Shown piece after piece: positions 22,670 to 34,330 of a DNA stretch of 64,000 nt; within the stretch, counting starts at the first letter, position 1; the number at the start of each line of letters is the position of its first letter. The translations under genes and the position numbers were made by a program. Under the pieces are notes generated by a model that searched no databases, had not been told where the DNA came from, and was given only the letters and a program-made list of their open reading frames with translations. Source of the DNA: Macrotrachela quadricornifera (Eukaryota > Rotifera > Eurotatoria > Philodinida > Philodinidae); contig JAJEKB010020989.1 in the NCBI GenBank assembly GCA_022393335.1, positions 1,131,494-1,195,493 on the forward strand, read 5' to 3'.

Positions 22670-24316
22670 TTAGGTGGCACAGTAGAAATTGACAGGATCA
22701 TCAGTACTACCTGCACCACGATAACGCGCTTTTTGTGGAAAAGGACAAAGAGGTCGTTGACGTAAAACACCTTGTGCAGGATCGCTATTAACATATAGTG
22801 TAGCGATAATTTGATCAGGAGCTTTTCCATTTTCAACCCATTCAACTAAAGCCAACAATGCATCATATTGACTATTGTTAAATCCAGGTACACCAAAGTA
22901 TTGACTACCTAGATGTGAGTCTTGGGAATTTCCACCAAAAACACATGGTGCAGTTGGTGAAGCATCACAATGTCCCATTCCTGGTACATAAAAAAGACGA
23001 TAGTATTGATCCAGGTTCAGATCGGAAAGATTTTGAAAGACATGATCGTAATAATATTGTGAATGTTTTGGTGGTAGAAGACCGTCAGCTAATCCTTGAT
23101 AGTGGATAACTTTACCACCAAGTGAAAAAAATGGACGTAAATTATAATTATTAGCGTTTGCATTGCCAGGATCTAATTGATCAGCTTTCTGGACGATCGA
23201 ATAATCAAAGCTTTGATATTGCCATGTTGGATCATTTAATAGAAAATAACGAATAAAATGTACGGATAAATTATTTGGTTGATCTTGACCAATTACGAAT
23301 TGCCATGATAATTCACTACCATATGGTACATGTGCCATAACATATGTTTGATTTGTATCAATATAATCACTATATAAACGAGTTAAAGCCTCTAATTGAT
23401 CATTTGTTAAACAATTCTTTGTCTTTTTATTCATTGTATGACATAATAATGTATTTATATTAAAATCACATCCATATGGGTCACTTATAATTTGATCTTG
23501 AACACCATCTTGTCCATCACATTGTCTCATAACTTCAGCATTTATGACAGGAAAAAGACTAGATGGAATGAATCTTGAACTGTTACTTGGTAAAAAATGC
23601 AAAGCAATCTTCAATATCCATGGCCATAGATGTGAAGTCCACCATGCTGGTGCACCAATTAAAATACCGTTAAAATCATTTGGATAATCTTGAATTTCTT
23701 TTAGACCTTGTCTTCCACCAGTTGAACAACCTTGAAAATATGAACCAATTATTGATGCATTATAATATTGTTGAATGAGTTGTTTTGATAAAACAACTGA
23801 CATATGTACTGCACGATAACTCCAATCATTTACTGTTTCTTTATTATTATATGCCCACGTACCATCGAATCCCGTTGAGCTATGTCCAGTATCAGTTGTA
23901 GCAGATGCAAAACCACGTCTGATGCCGGCACCAGTATCTGGATAGTTTAGTCCACCACCAAAAGCTGAATTGCCAACCATGAGAAAACGTCGGTTCCATG
24001 TTTTATCTGGTAACCAAATCAAAAAGTTGAAAGATGAGTTTGGTGATGTAACAACATTAATTAGAACAGAACAATGGGCAGGTAAATTTGATGTAGTTAG
24101 GTAACCAAATGCTAGATTTGATGAATTTACATAACTTGAATTATCTTGATTAAACATCACTGACCTAACTGTCGTATTTGATGATGGTAGAATACTTGCA
24201 AATGTAGAGACAGTGCATCTTGGGTTTGTTGTATTTTGTGTTACCACTCCGTTGTTTGTTAATATAAGAAAAGTGATTATCTTCAGCACAATTATTCCCG
24301 ACTTGATAAAAGTCAT
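22670..24316 (-). CDS. tannase/feruloyl esterase family hydrolase, secreted
   Basis: 548-aa alpha/beta-hydrolase of the tannase/feruloyl-esterase family, which cleaves ester bonds of gallic or hydroxycinnamic acids on tannins and plant cell walls. A signal peptide (about 1-26) directs secretion. Catalytic residues are visible: Ser198 in FQGCSTGGRQG, Asp411 in GLADGLLPP and His449 in VPGMGHCD. The two Cys beside Ser and His (CS-D-HC motif) form the disulfide typical of this family. Several Asn-glycosylation sites occur. Length matches bacterial and fungal members (500-600 aa). The gene is a single open frame with no intron, unlike its animal-type neighbours, and the family is essentially bacterial and fungal, so horizontal acquisition is likely. 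The lack of a frameshift implies it is still functional. Confidence 0.93.
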   Translation of the reverse strand: MTFIKSGIIVLKIITFLILTNNGVVTQNTTNPRCTVSTFASILPSSNTTVRSVMFNQDNSSYVNSSNLAFGYLTTSNLPAHCSVLINVVTSPNSSFNFLIWLPDKTWNRRFLMVGNSAFGGGLNYPDTGAGIRRGFASATTDTGHSSTGFDGTWAYNNKETVNDWSYRAVHMSVVLSKQLIQQYYNASIIGSYFQGCSTGGRQGLKEIQDYPNDFNGILIGAPAWWTSHLWPWILKIALHFLPSNSSRFIPSSLFPVINAEVMRQCDGQDGVQDQIISDPYGCDFNINTLLCHTMNKKTKNCLTNDQLEALTRLYSDYIDTNQTYVMAHVPYGSELSWQFVIGQDQPNNLSVHFIRYFLLNDPTWQYQSFDYSIVQKADQLDPGNANANNYNLRPFFSLGGKVIHYQGLADGLLPPKHSQYYYDHVFQNLSDLNLDQYYRLFYVPGMGHCDASPTAPCVFGGNSQDSHLGSQYFGVPGFNNSQYDALLALVEWVENGKAPDQIIATLYVNSDPAQGVLRQRPLCPFPQKARYRGAGSTDDPVNFYCAT

Positions 24317-24795
24317 GACCTGTAAATTTTCAATTTTTTCTACAATCAGAAGAAGATATGAAATTAATTATAATCTAGTGTTTCCCCAAGTATTTTTTAT
24401 AGACAAAATGGAATGGTCCACTCCCGAAAAATAGTTATCATAATCAGATATAAAAAGTTTTAGCGAAAGTCTAAAACTTATTATGATTCTAGATTTGGGT
24501 GTCATTTTCAAAAGCTATTTTAAGTTTCTAGGAAAATAGTCTAGAACCTTTATTGATCCGATATTTCTGTATAAAACTATAGAAAGTTCTACATTTCTTG
24601 GCTTGAACTTAAAAAATGTTCTGTCAATGGTGTCGAGAAGAGGTTCAGTATGATATTTTTTTATACAGAGTAATCTTCTCAATTTGGCTGTAATCTCACT
24701 CCAGTGAAACTTTTTTGCAGAAGAAAAAAGGAAAAAAACCTATAATTATTGAAACAAACAAAATATCGTCTCTTCGGTTCTTTACTTAGTCAAAC
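24317..24795. other. upstream region of the tannase-family gene
   Basis: Spacer holding the presumed promoter of the minus-strand tannase gene. AT-rich; no defined motif or ORF. Confidence 0.4.
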
Positions 24796-25075
24796 TAGTG
24801 GCGGAGCCAGGAATTTTTTCTGAGGGGGGGGGGGGGGGGGGGGNNNNNNNNNNNNNNNNNNNNNNNNNNNNNNNNNNNNNNNNNNNNNNNNNNNNNNNNN
24901 NNNNNNNNNNNNNNNNNNNNNNNNNNNNNNNNNNNNNNNNNNNGGGGGGGGGGGGGGACTGAGCCCCGTTTTCAAGCTGAAAATCAGTGTATTTCCCTTT
25001 TTTCATGCTAGGCCAGCCCAGGCGGGGGGGGGGGGGGGGGCTAAGCCCCCCCAGCCCGCCCTGGATCCACCACTA
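24796..25075. mobile_element. hAT-type MITE (TAGTGGCGGAGCC ends) with assembly gap
   Basis: The left end TAGTGGCGGAGCCAGG and the right end CCTGGATCCACCACTA are the inverted ends of the same family as the clean copy at 53716-53893. Long G runs surround a block of exactly 100 N (24844-24943), a standard gap placeholder. Flanking 8-mers (AGTCAAAC, TTACATAT) do not match, so it may be two adjacent or rearranged copies. Proline-rich frames crossing the gap are artefacts. Confidence 0.7.
24844..24943. other. assembly gap (100 N)
   Basis: One hundred N flanked by poly-G on both sides; real length unknown. Confidence 0.98.
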
Positions 25076-27172
25076 TTACATATGTATTCTATTTATGATA
25101 ATAGCGATAGCTCATGAAGCCTTTGCCAGACTATTTTACAGGATGGCCCAAAATTCCATTGCCTCTGGTATGCAATCCGGTTTTAAGCACTCATCTTACA
25201 CTCTGAAGAAAAACCGAGGGGATATTCGGAATCTACTCGACGAGCTACATCGAATCATATATATATAATCACTTCTTAAGAAATTTTTGCTACTTTTTTA
25301 CCGATAAACTGAATCCAAAACCAAACCAGTTCGTATATTCTAAACGTTGCAAAGGAATCAAATTCGATCGAGCTCGATCTTTTACCAAATACTCCTACGT
25401 ACATATCGTACTTATGGTAGTAGCGAAAATCTATGAAATCTTTCCTCAGTTATTTTGCATTTATAGGATATTCAAAAATCCAAAATTTCTAGTCAAAAAT
25501 TCAGTTTTATATGTCTATGTTACGTTTTGAAGAAAAACTAACGTTATACTTAGAACCAAAGCTTTAAAATATGTTGATTGATGTAAGACTCAACATATTT
25601 CTAAGAAAATGTTTTTTTAAATACGACTGAGACTCCAGGCCTGAGGTCGCTGGCCAAATTTTGTTTTTGGAAAGAGTATTTTATTATCTTAGCGGTAATT
25701 TTTTTTGAGAAGTATATGTCTATTTCTAAGGAAGAAAACCGCATGCACGCCTGCTTATGTTAAAGTTATCCACTGTGTACAGTAATGTATGAGTTGTCGC
25801 TAGTCATTCATATATGGGAAACCTTCTTTCAATTACTACAACTTATTTTTCGTTTTCATTGTGCTGAAATTTATTATAACATATCTAACTATCTATACAA
25901 TTTGCTAGCTACTTATTCACTAGATAATCTATCTAATTATACGTGTGCGCGTGATTTGGGCTACCAAATCAAAGTTTTTCTAAATGTTAATCGTTCTACG
26001 TCAAACTTTTACTAGGAATAAAGCTCATCAAATCTGACTATCAGACACCAATCTAATCTCGATTAGCTTTATAACCAAGGCAAGCTAGCTTCAAATTAGG
26101 GTTTTAGTTTATTGATTCACAAAAAAATGGAATATTAAACTATAATATCTTACGTTGAAGAAGGAATTGATGAAAAGAATATTTCAAAGACTTAAGTAAC
26201 CTTGAAAATTCAAAACTGATTATTATTATCTTATATAGGCAAATACAGAGATTTCATACTTTACACTTTTATTTCGTGCGAAGCAGCCACTTTATTTATA
26301 CATCGCGATATATAATGAAAGAAAAAGAGAAAAATACAATTTCGCTTTGTTTTACACAGTTTTGCCTCAGTGCTTTTATTTTTTTTCGTAATCATATGTA
26401 ATATGTATTTGTTATCAACGCAATAGCCTATATAAAAAAATATGATGTTTACATATTATAATATGAAATATTGCTATCTTGCATTTTTTTTCGTTAACAT
26501 AATACACTAAGATGAAATATTTCGCATATATTGCAAAGCACGACACGAGGTGCTCCTTACAATACATGCAACATACGCTGAAAGCGTGATTTGAATCTGT
26601 CGATCATCGACTAAGATCGATATATTTTCGATAAATAAATAATCTATAAATAATTGTAAAAAAATACCTAAGACAAAAATATCCAAGTTTTACATATTCA
26701 ATCACGTTGTTTATATATAACTGTATGTCAGAGTTAGAACCGGGCCGATTTTCGCCAGCTTAAAAGAATTGTCTGTAAGTATTCATTTTTGATAATAACA
26801 ATATTGTTTATTTCTGTACATTACAATTTTGAAACGAAAAGAAGAAACGTTTCGTTTTCGATGTAAATTCAATTTTTTCTGTGCATTAAATTTCCTTTTT
26901 GAAAAATTTCTGTTATCTGCTGTTTACAACATCTTAATAGTCAGAACAGTGTCACATATTGATTGTTATTTATTTTTTATGTATTCCATTTGATATTAAT
27001 TCAACTCTTGTTAACGTGCCGACACATATGTTTATAATTAAATTAATAAAAAAGAGAGTAGGTCGTCAAGTTGATTGTACAGATAGATATACACACGATA
27101 CGTACTCGTCATATATTTTTTATTTAATACAGTAAGAGTACGCAAAATAATTTTCTTATTTTTATAATTATT
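25076..27172. other. intergenic; degenerate duplication and an isolated repeat end
   Basis: Segments near 25090-25220 and 25400-25540 share a degenerate pattern (TAGCGA-A-CTATGAAATCTTTCC-like, then GAAGAAAAAC), suggesting an old ~320-bp duplication. CACGACACGAGGTGCTCC at about 26539 matches the inverted-repeat element at 36052-36230. No gene is recognised. Confidence 0.35.
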
Positions 27173-28830
27173 ATGGATGCTGAAAATCTTTCTGTACAGC
27201 AAATTCAAATATTTTGAATAAGTTAAAAATAAAAAAGGTAATAATGATACATGGAAAAATGACGCATCTTTAGTTGGAAAGAAAAATGAAAATGATATTG
27301 TTGATGTAGTAGAAGGTTGGATAGCTTATAACTATTATCATAAGGCTTATCGAACATATTCTAAAAAAGGATTCTAATGGCAAAAGTAAAAACGTTGGAT
27401 TAAATGCAATACATGATTATTTGAAACAGTGCAAATCAAGATCAAAAACTAATCAAATTAATAATGAAACTCAAAATGGTAGAACATCTAGGAATATTAT
27501 TCAACCAAAATTTGTTTATAATCAAAAGGCATTACCAGAAAAATATAAATTAAAACTTAAAGATTCTTAATTAAAATTTGTGATTGCTGATTCACATTCA
27601 TTTAATTCATTAGAAAATGATGGATTATTACAAGCAGTTCAGATTGGTATTGATATTGGTGCAAATATTGGTTTATTAGATGTTAAAAATATATTCTATG
27701 GAAGACAAACTGTTTGTGAAGAAGCTGTATTGAAATTTTATCAATGTACACATCAAGTATGTTCTTTATTAGAAGAATCAATTAAACAGCATTTCATTGA
27801 TGCTGTTGCTGATCTGTGGACTGATGATTTAATGAAAAGAAGTTATTTGAATTTAACAGTATTTTATGTTAATAATATTTATGAATTAAAACGTACCTTA
27901 TTCAGATGCAAACATAGTGATGAACAAAAAACCTACAGTTAATATATAGCATGAAATAGAACAAATCTTTCAATCATTTAATTTATCATTCGGTGTCATG
28001 TCCATTACTACTGATCAAGGTACAAGTATAATTAAAGCATTAATTTTAACTGATGAAGCAAGATTTCCATATTTAGCATACCGAACAAATACTGTGTTGG
28101 AATCAACATGAGAAAATAATAAAAAAATTGATATTAAATTTAAAACTTCCTGCACATCAGTTAGTGATCTTCGAACTTATTGTCAACAAAGCGATGGAAT
28201 TCAATTGAAATTATCAAAAACATTAAAACGTACAAGTGGCATACGCCCATGGCGTTCTTATTTTCTCATTCATGATAGTTTACATCAATCATATGAACAA
28301 TTACTGATTTTATTATGTGAACGCGGTGAACAATATCGTCTTGTACACATCGATCTACAATTATTATATGAAACTAGTAAGTTTATGAAAAATTTCAGTT
28401 TAATTTTTGATAGTTTAGAATTTTCAAATCCATCAACATTACAAAATCTTATACCAAGTTATTATCGAATGCATGAATATTGTATTATGGACAAAAAAAC
28501 TTCTACTATAATCTTATTAAAAGTTGAACTTGCAAAAGAACTTGATGATAAATATTGGACGTCAACAACACAGTTACATTGGATTGCTGTATATCTTGAT
28601 CCAACAGTGAGTCTTCACATAAAAATATTTCGCCATCAACAAAAAAAAAAGTGAAAGAAGATCGTTTTACTACAATGGGTGGTGCACAAACAACAACATC
28701 CTCAATTACTGTTTCAACAAATTTATTTATTAATGACGTTGAACGACAAATTCAAATTTTATGAAAATACATCATATAAATTACCTGAAGATAGTAATTC
28801 ATTGATATTTTGAAGGAAGTCTATTTAAAC
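27173..28830 (+). pseudogene. hAT-family transposase pseudogene
   Basis: Ordered remains of a hAT transposase. First an N-terminal BED-type part (DTWKNDASLVGKKNEND, later a His/Cys pair). Then IADSHSFNSLENDGLLQAVQ and AVADLWTDDLMKRSYLNLTV from the start of the RNase-H-like core, and SGIRPWRSYFLIHDSLHQSY with following helices from the inserted all-alpha domain. The frame is interrupted by stops near 27215, 27365 and 27570 and shifts near 27950-28110. The C-terminal dimerisation region fades out after about 28800. No 8-bp target duplication was found. Closely related to the second relic at 57742-58750. Confidence 0.82.
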
Positions 28831-30580
28831 AAGGCATAGCCAACATTCGAATAATAACACTTTTGTCTATATGTATTTATGTCATATAATTTGTTAGTTT
28901 ACTATGTATTTTTATAATATTTTTTTTTGTGTAAATTTTGTATATAATAATAGAAGAAATTTAAATCAATTATTAGCTTTGGCAGAAAAGAATTTTATCT
29001 TGTTCAGAACATATTCAACCGTGGACATTTGTATTATCTTTTTGCTATGAAAAGAAATGTAGAAACCAATTTATGGATGAAAGGTCGATCTCTAGAACTA
29101 GTTTTATGATCTAAAGAAAATTCATATGTTTGAGGGTTTACGTTTTAATTTTAAGCTATTGTTAGTGAGTTGGTGAAAGTTGAGCACAGAAACAAGAAAA
29201 AGAATTTGTAAATATGGTCTAATGAAAAAATATAGAAATATATTTATATTCTATGAGAAACTAATGTTATTATGAGATGGCAAACGAGAAATTCTTTCAT
29301 TAGATAAACCTAGGTGTATCAAACAAACATATATTAATGCAAGCTATTGTTATAAGTTAAGTATCTTTATCATTGCAACAATCAGTAACAATAATGTTCC
29401 GTGTTTCTTGATCGTGACGAGCACAATGAGCAATTCGCTTGTCAAATTTTCAGTGTTCAAGTGCAGTATCATCAGTTTAACATGTATTTGTGTTGATACA
29501 GTTTAATAGTATTATTTGTAAAAACATATGTACAAAGATAAGGATAATGGTGATGTGTAGAATATGTGGTACAACGTCAATGTTTTTTTTTCAGTGATAG
29601 ATCAATCCCTCATGTATAAAAAATCATTGAGATCTCAAAGTATTTTTTGTTTTCTTCTACCGTTATTATTTATAACAACGTAATTAATTATTTTGCCATT
29701 ATCCATCTAGTGTTATTAATCATGATAAGTTTAAGTATATTGATACTTATGTTTGTTTTTTTTCACATCTGATCTCATTAAAATACATTGGCATTCGTCT
29801 GTTCATTGGCAACATGTACAAATTGATTTCTTTTTTTGTGCTTAACTTTCCGTGTTCATCTTTTCGATTTCCATTGGCAGTGAACAAAAATTTCACCATT
29901 GTTTGTATCACATTTGTTTATTAGATAAATAGTAATAGAAAAAGCTCTATTTAATTTGTCTGATTGAACACGATCACATATTTAATTTATTAATCGTCAA
30001 TCACAAAATTATAATACTTTCAAAACTATGAACGATCGAATTCGATATGAATCAATCTTTAGATGAAAATCGAAAGAACAAACTGAGGTTTCATAGTATT
30101 CTAGCAAAATGATAATACTTATTTCGTAATAATAACAAATCAAATTTTAGACAGTTCCATATTTATCATCAATAAAGCATGTTTGTACATTGTTCTTCTT
30201 AAGACATATAGAATTTTATCCTTCTCTTTCAAATAAAAGAAGACAAAATGTAACACTTTTCTTATCGTTTTATCAAATCACAAATTATGATATGTAAAAG
30301 AGGGTTTGTATCAATTATTTTTTCAATATATGAAATAGAAAATCAAAACTTGTCTAATTATATATTGATTTAACAAAATTTAATTCACATCAAAACTTCA
30401 CCAAATACGATATAGTTCTTAATTTTTTTTATAAATAAATACTTGATTAAAGAAAAAACATTAGTACAGAACAAAGAATGATTCAAATATTTACATGAAA
30501 AAAAAAATTCTTATCATTTCATTATTATATACCTTGAATTTTGTTACCTGAAGTCGGATAAACAATTAGACTCGCACAAC
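28831..30580. other. intergenic, no gene recognised
   Basis: 1.75 kb of AT-rich DNA upstream of the Ly6-like array, with only short open frames. The last few hundred bases presumably carry the promoter of the first array gene. Confidence 0.4.
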
Positions 30581-31426
30581 ATGCTGTTCTATTTATTCAT
30601 AACGTTTCAACTTTTATATTCTATTTCTTGTGATATATCTTGTTATAGCTGTCCATTTGACAAGAATAGTTTTGACTATCTCGTTACAGCTGATAAATTT
30701 CCTACCGCACTTCAAGATTGTACATTAGAAAAGAATTCATTCAAGTGTATTATCCAAATACTATGGCAACAAGATCCTGATAATACGAAAATAACATTAG
30801 CAGCTTATCCTCATGAGAAGTCGGTATCAACGGATCATACACTTGAAATCAATGTTGGTTATGAAAATGAAGGATCAATACCAAAGTGGGAAAAAGTCAT
30901 GTCATATGAATGTATCACTGATCAATGCAATAGTTTAAGTCAATTAAAAAACATATTTAATTCATTAATAATGAATGATACTCTTCATGAACTTACGCCT
31001 CTTCTCTATCCAGTTAAACCGTTTCAAGGTGAATGGTGTTATCGTGGTTCAAATGCAACTTTTGAAGAATGTAATACTACAATACCATTTAGTTCTTGTA
31101 CACAATGTACATTAAATGGAATTACTAATGAAACAAAAACAGAATTATGTGCAACATGTTCGACTGATGGTGATATTGATAGAAGTGTCTTATCACTTGG
31201 AGTGACACTTAATATGACGGACCGAACAAAATTTACTTTTTGGTTGATTAATTGTGGACGTGAAAATTGCAATACACCAGCTGTTGGTAATAGTATTCGT
31301 GAAAAAAGTTATATTTATTTTGATTTTGATAAATTTTTTAATACTGGTAATAAATCAACATGTATATTATCAATGAGTAAAATAACTTTACTTTTCATTG
31401 GTTTTTTTATAAAATTTTTTCATTAA
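30581..31426 (+). CDS. Ly6/uPAR-like GPI-anchored-type surface protein, array copy 1
   Basis: 281 aa, single exon. A signal peptide (about 1-17, MLFYLFITFQLLYS) is followed by CYSCP. A first Cys-rich half ends YECITDQCNS and a second ends INCGRENCNT; the terminal CxxxxCN is the signature of three-finger (Ly6/uPAR) domains, so two such domains are inferred. A C-terminal hydrophobic stretch after a polar spacer (MSKITLLFIGFFIKFF) ends the protein without a cytoplasmic tail, as expected for GPI attachment. Many N-glycosylation sites. An AATAAA lies about 50 bp past the stop. First of three tandem same-strand paralogs. The function is unknown; cell-surface recognition is plausible from the fold only. 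Confidence 0.8.
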   Translation: MLFYLFITFQLLYSISCDISCYSCPFDKNSFDYLVTADKFPTALQDCTLEKNSFKCIIQILWQQDPDNTKITLAAYPHEKSVSTDHTLEINVGYENEGSIPKWEKVMSYECITDQCNSLSQLKNIFNSLIMNDTLHELTPLLYPVKPFQGEWCYRGSNATFEECNTTIPFSSCTQCTLNGITNETKTELCATCSTDGDIDRSVLSLGVTLNMTDRTKFTFWLINCGRENCNTPAVGNSIREKSYIYFDFDKFFNTGNKSTCILSMSKITLLFIGFFIKFFH

Positions 31427-31651
31427 ATAATTATAAATATAAAGTTCATTTAAATTTACAAGGACAAAATACAGCAACAATAAAAACAATCTAAGAAAAA
31501 AAAACTCTTTTTTTTCAATGATAACGAAAATAAAATGATTCAAACATTTGCGTTAAAGAATTGCTTATCTTTATATATATATATATATTAAAACTTGCCA
31601 TTGAATATCGAATATATACTTGCGTACATTTATTAATTATAAAAGATTAAT

Positions 31652-32494
31652 ATGTTAGTCTATCTATTCATAATCTTTCAAATTATACATACCATTTTAT
31701 GTTTGATAACTTGTAATAATTGTCCAATTGATACGAATAAATTCGATTACCTCGTTACATCTGATCATATACCAGATAAACTTAATAATTGCACCTTGGA
31801 ACAAATTGCAGATAGTTGTATTATTGATCTCGTATGGAAACAAAATCCAAATGAGACTGAAATAGCATTACGTTCCGAAGATATTGGCAGATCTATAAAT
31901 ACCGTACAAACTCTCAATACTTTTGTTCAGTTAGAAAATAACAATTCTAGTTTCATATGGACAAGATCGATTTCATATACATGTTCTACAAATGGATGTA
32001 ATAGTTTGAATACATTAAAACGTTTGTTAAGTTCATTAACACTGAATGATAATTTGCATGAACTTAAAAATCTTCTTGTAAGAGAAAAACCATTTGATGG
32101 TAGGTGGTGTCGACTCGAAGGGAATACTACTACACTTGAATGTGCAACTGAAATACCACCAAACACTTGTCAACAATGTTATTTTCAAGGTTTCAGTTAT
32201 CATGGCTCATTAGAAATATGTGCAAGCTGTTTGACAGATGATATCGGTGAAACATTTTTATCACACGAAGTTAATTTCAACATGACTGATCGAAAACGTG
32301 ATGATCATTGGATGATTGCATGTCAATCAAATGATTGTAGTACAGTAGATAATGGCAATCTTGTTCGTCAACACAGTACATCTGATTTTGATTTTGCCAA
32401 ATTTTTCAATGATAGAAATACTTCAACGAAATTATCATCTATTAGCAAAATTATATTGATTTTTATTGTTTCTCTCATAAAACTTTTTAATTAA
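31652..32494 (+). CDS. Ly6/uPAR-like GPI-anchored-type surface protein, array copy 2
   Basis: 280 aa, single exon, 225 bp downstream of copy 1. Same layout: signal peptide (MLVYLFIIFQIIHTIL), CNNCP, first domain ending YTCSTNGCNS, second ending IACQSNDCST, and a hydrophobic tail (ISKIILIFIVSLIKLF). The Cys positions align with copies 1 and 3 while the intervening residues have diverged strongly, leaving blocks such as FDYLVTSD and the DFDFAKFFN element before the tail. The 3' flank TATTATTTAATAAAAAGATC is nearly the same as that of copy 3, so the duplicated unit included the polyadenylation region. Confidence 0.8.
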   Translation: MLVYLFIIFQIIHTILCLITCNNCPIDTNKFDYLVTSDHIPDKLNNCTLEQIADSCIIDLVWKQNPNETEIALRSEDIGRSINTVQTLNTFVQLENNNSSFIWTRSISYTCSTNGCNSLNTLKRLLSSLTLNDNLHELKNLLVREKPFDGRWCRLEGNTTTLECATEIPPNTCQQCYFQGFSYHGSLEICASCLTDDIGETFLSHEVNFNMTDRKRDDHWMIACQSNDCSTVDNGNLVRQHSTSDFDFAKFFNDRNTSTKLSSISKIILIFIVSLIKLFN

Positions 32495-33093
32495 CTAATT
32501 TTAAATATTATTCAAGCCTTTTATCAATAATTTGATGTATTATTTAATAAAAAGATCAAACTAGATATCATATAAATTTTTATTCAACAATAGAAACTAT
32601 AAAGAAAAGTTTCATCGTTGAAAACTGAAATCAAATTAGTTTATAATAATAGTCTAGATAAATATATAGAATGCAAAATGGACATGCAAATGTTCATAGT
32701 ATAATTGAAATTTTAAATAGGCATAAAAATTAGTGTGTTCGCTGGTTACACTAGTTAGTTTTCCATCTATGTTGTATTATTGTCAATGGACACAACAAAA
32801 AAAAAACAAATGTGAAATTCAAAAAATAGATGAAGTCGAAGGTAGAGGTTTATTTAGAGAAGTTGATAAACCTTTGTTTTTTTTTCTTGTCAAGCAGGTT
32901 AAAAAACAAGTTACAATTCTTTTGAAAAGATAACGTGATTAAAGAAAAAAAAGAATTTTAATTTTGTCAACATTTGCGCAGTAGAATATTTTTATCTTTT
33001 GATATTTATATACCTTACATCTAATTACTTCATATTGGACAAACAACTCTATATATATTAGTCTTATTACGATAATAATATCAACAAAAAAAA
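32495..33093. other. spacer between array copies 2 and 3
   Basis: Contains the AATAAA of copy 2 (about 32546) and the presumed promoter of copy 3. A 66-codon frame (32733-32933) starts without ATG and has no motif. Confidence 0.45.
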
Positions 33094-33936
33094 ATGATAT
33101 TATTCTTTCTATTTATAATATTTCAATTATTCTATTCAGTTATATGTCAGTTATCATGTTATGACTGTCCTATGCAAGCAAATACTTTTGACTCGATTAT
33201 TACAGCCGACACTATACCTAACGATCTTAAGAATTGTTCATTTGTAACTGATCAATCTGAATGTTCAATTCAAGTAACATGGACACGAAATTCAGACAAA
33301 ACTCAAATAGAACTTATAGGTGGCGGTGAAAGAACAATAAGATCAGACGAACATAATCTCAGAAATAGTATTGTATTAATAAATGATGGTACTATAGTAC
33401 AATGGACAAAAATGATCTTTTATAGATGTTCTACTGAAAAATGTAATAGTCTATCTATATTAAAACGTATATTACAATCATTAACATTTGAAGATAATTT
33501 CATTCAACTTTCATATCTTTTACAAATAAATGGACAATTTAATGGTAACATATGTGAATTCTCTACAAACAGTAGTACGTCATGTGATACTGAAATAGAT
33601 CGAAATATGTGTAAACAATGTATAGCTCAGGAATATATGGAATCTAAATCACTAGAAATATGTTTAACTTGTATTGCAGACGATAATATTGAAAATTTTA
33701 TTACACGTGAAGTGAAATTTTTTATGAACAATCAAGAACGTCATGATCAATGGATGATTGAATGTCAAATAAATGGTTGTAATACAATCAATACTGGTGA
33801 TTTAATACGACAACAAAGTACTATTGAATTTAACTTTAACAAATTTTTCGATAATCGTAATGCTTCGCCTATAGTACCATCTATTAGCGGAAGTATACTA
33901 ATTTTTATCGTCTTTATTATAAAGCTTCTTAATTAA
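33094..33936 (+). CDS. Ly6/uPAR-like GPI-anchored-type surface protein, array copy 3
   Basis: 280 aa, single exon. Signal peptide (MILFFLFIIFQLFYSVI), CYDCP, first domain ending YRCSTEKCNS, second ending IECQINGCNT, then an FNFNKFFDNR spacer and hydrophobic tail (SISGSILIFIVFIIKLLN). It keeps every Cys shared by copies 1 and 2. It is closer to copy 2 than to copy 1 in the second domain and 3' flank, so copies 2 and 3 probably arose from the later duplication. AATAAA near 33988. Function unknown. Confidence 0.8.
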   Translation: MILFFLFIIFQLFYSVICQLSCYDCPMQANTFDSIITADTIPNDLKNCSFVTDQSECSIQVTWTRNSDKTQIELIGGGERTIRSDEHNLRNSIVLINDGTIVQWTKMIFYRCSTEKCNSLSILKRILQSLTFEDNFIQLSYLLQINGQFNGNICEFSTNSSTSCDTEIDRNMCKQCIAQEYMESKSLEICLTCIADDNIENFITREVKFFMNNQERHDQWMIECQINGCNTINTGDLIRQQSTIEFNFNKFFDNRNASPIVPSISGSILIFIVFIIKLLN

Positions 33937-34019
33937 TTAATTGTAAATATTAACCACACATTTTCTTAATGATTTTATACATTATTTAATAAAAAGATCA
34001 AGCAAAAATTTATAAATTT

Positions 34020-34330
34020 TCTTTTTCCTTCTCATAGAGGCTAATAACAATAAATTGTCTGCTTGCTTATTTGTATGCCTTTACTTCACTGATTAGCTGA
34101 AGTATAATTTGAAGCTAACAGGAATTATTTTCCATAAAACCTAACCAAAGATTATTGTGGGGTGAGGAGTTTAAATCTGAAGTTAGTTTTAATTAAACAT
34201 TAACTACTAGTAGTTATTAATTCATTATTAATTACTTAATTATTAATGATTAATTTTTGCAAAAAAAATTGACCAAAGTAAATTCAGAGTGAAGAATGCG
34301 AACCGAAAATCGGTTTTAATTAACCCATTT
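34020..34330. repeat. decayed copy of the 10.2-11.3 kb repeat family
   Basis: CTTCTCATAGAGG, then AAATTGTCTGCTTGCTTATT, then a G-rich GTGGGGTGAGGAG followed by TTTAAATCTGAAGTTAG, in the same order as the locus at 10154-11340. A further weak unit ends near 34315. Confidence 0.65.

Noticed and set aside
22915..23109. Plus-strand ORF inside the tannase gene
   Set aside because: Antisense shadow of a gene with complete catalytic motifs.
24782..25006. Proline-rich ORFs across the N block
   Set aside because: They arise from poly-G/poly-C and undefined bases at an assembly gap.
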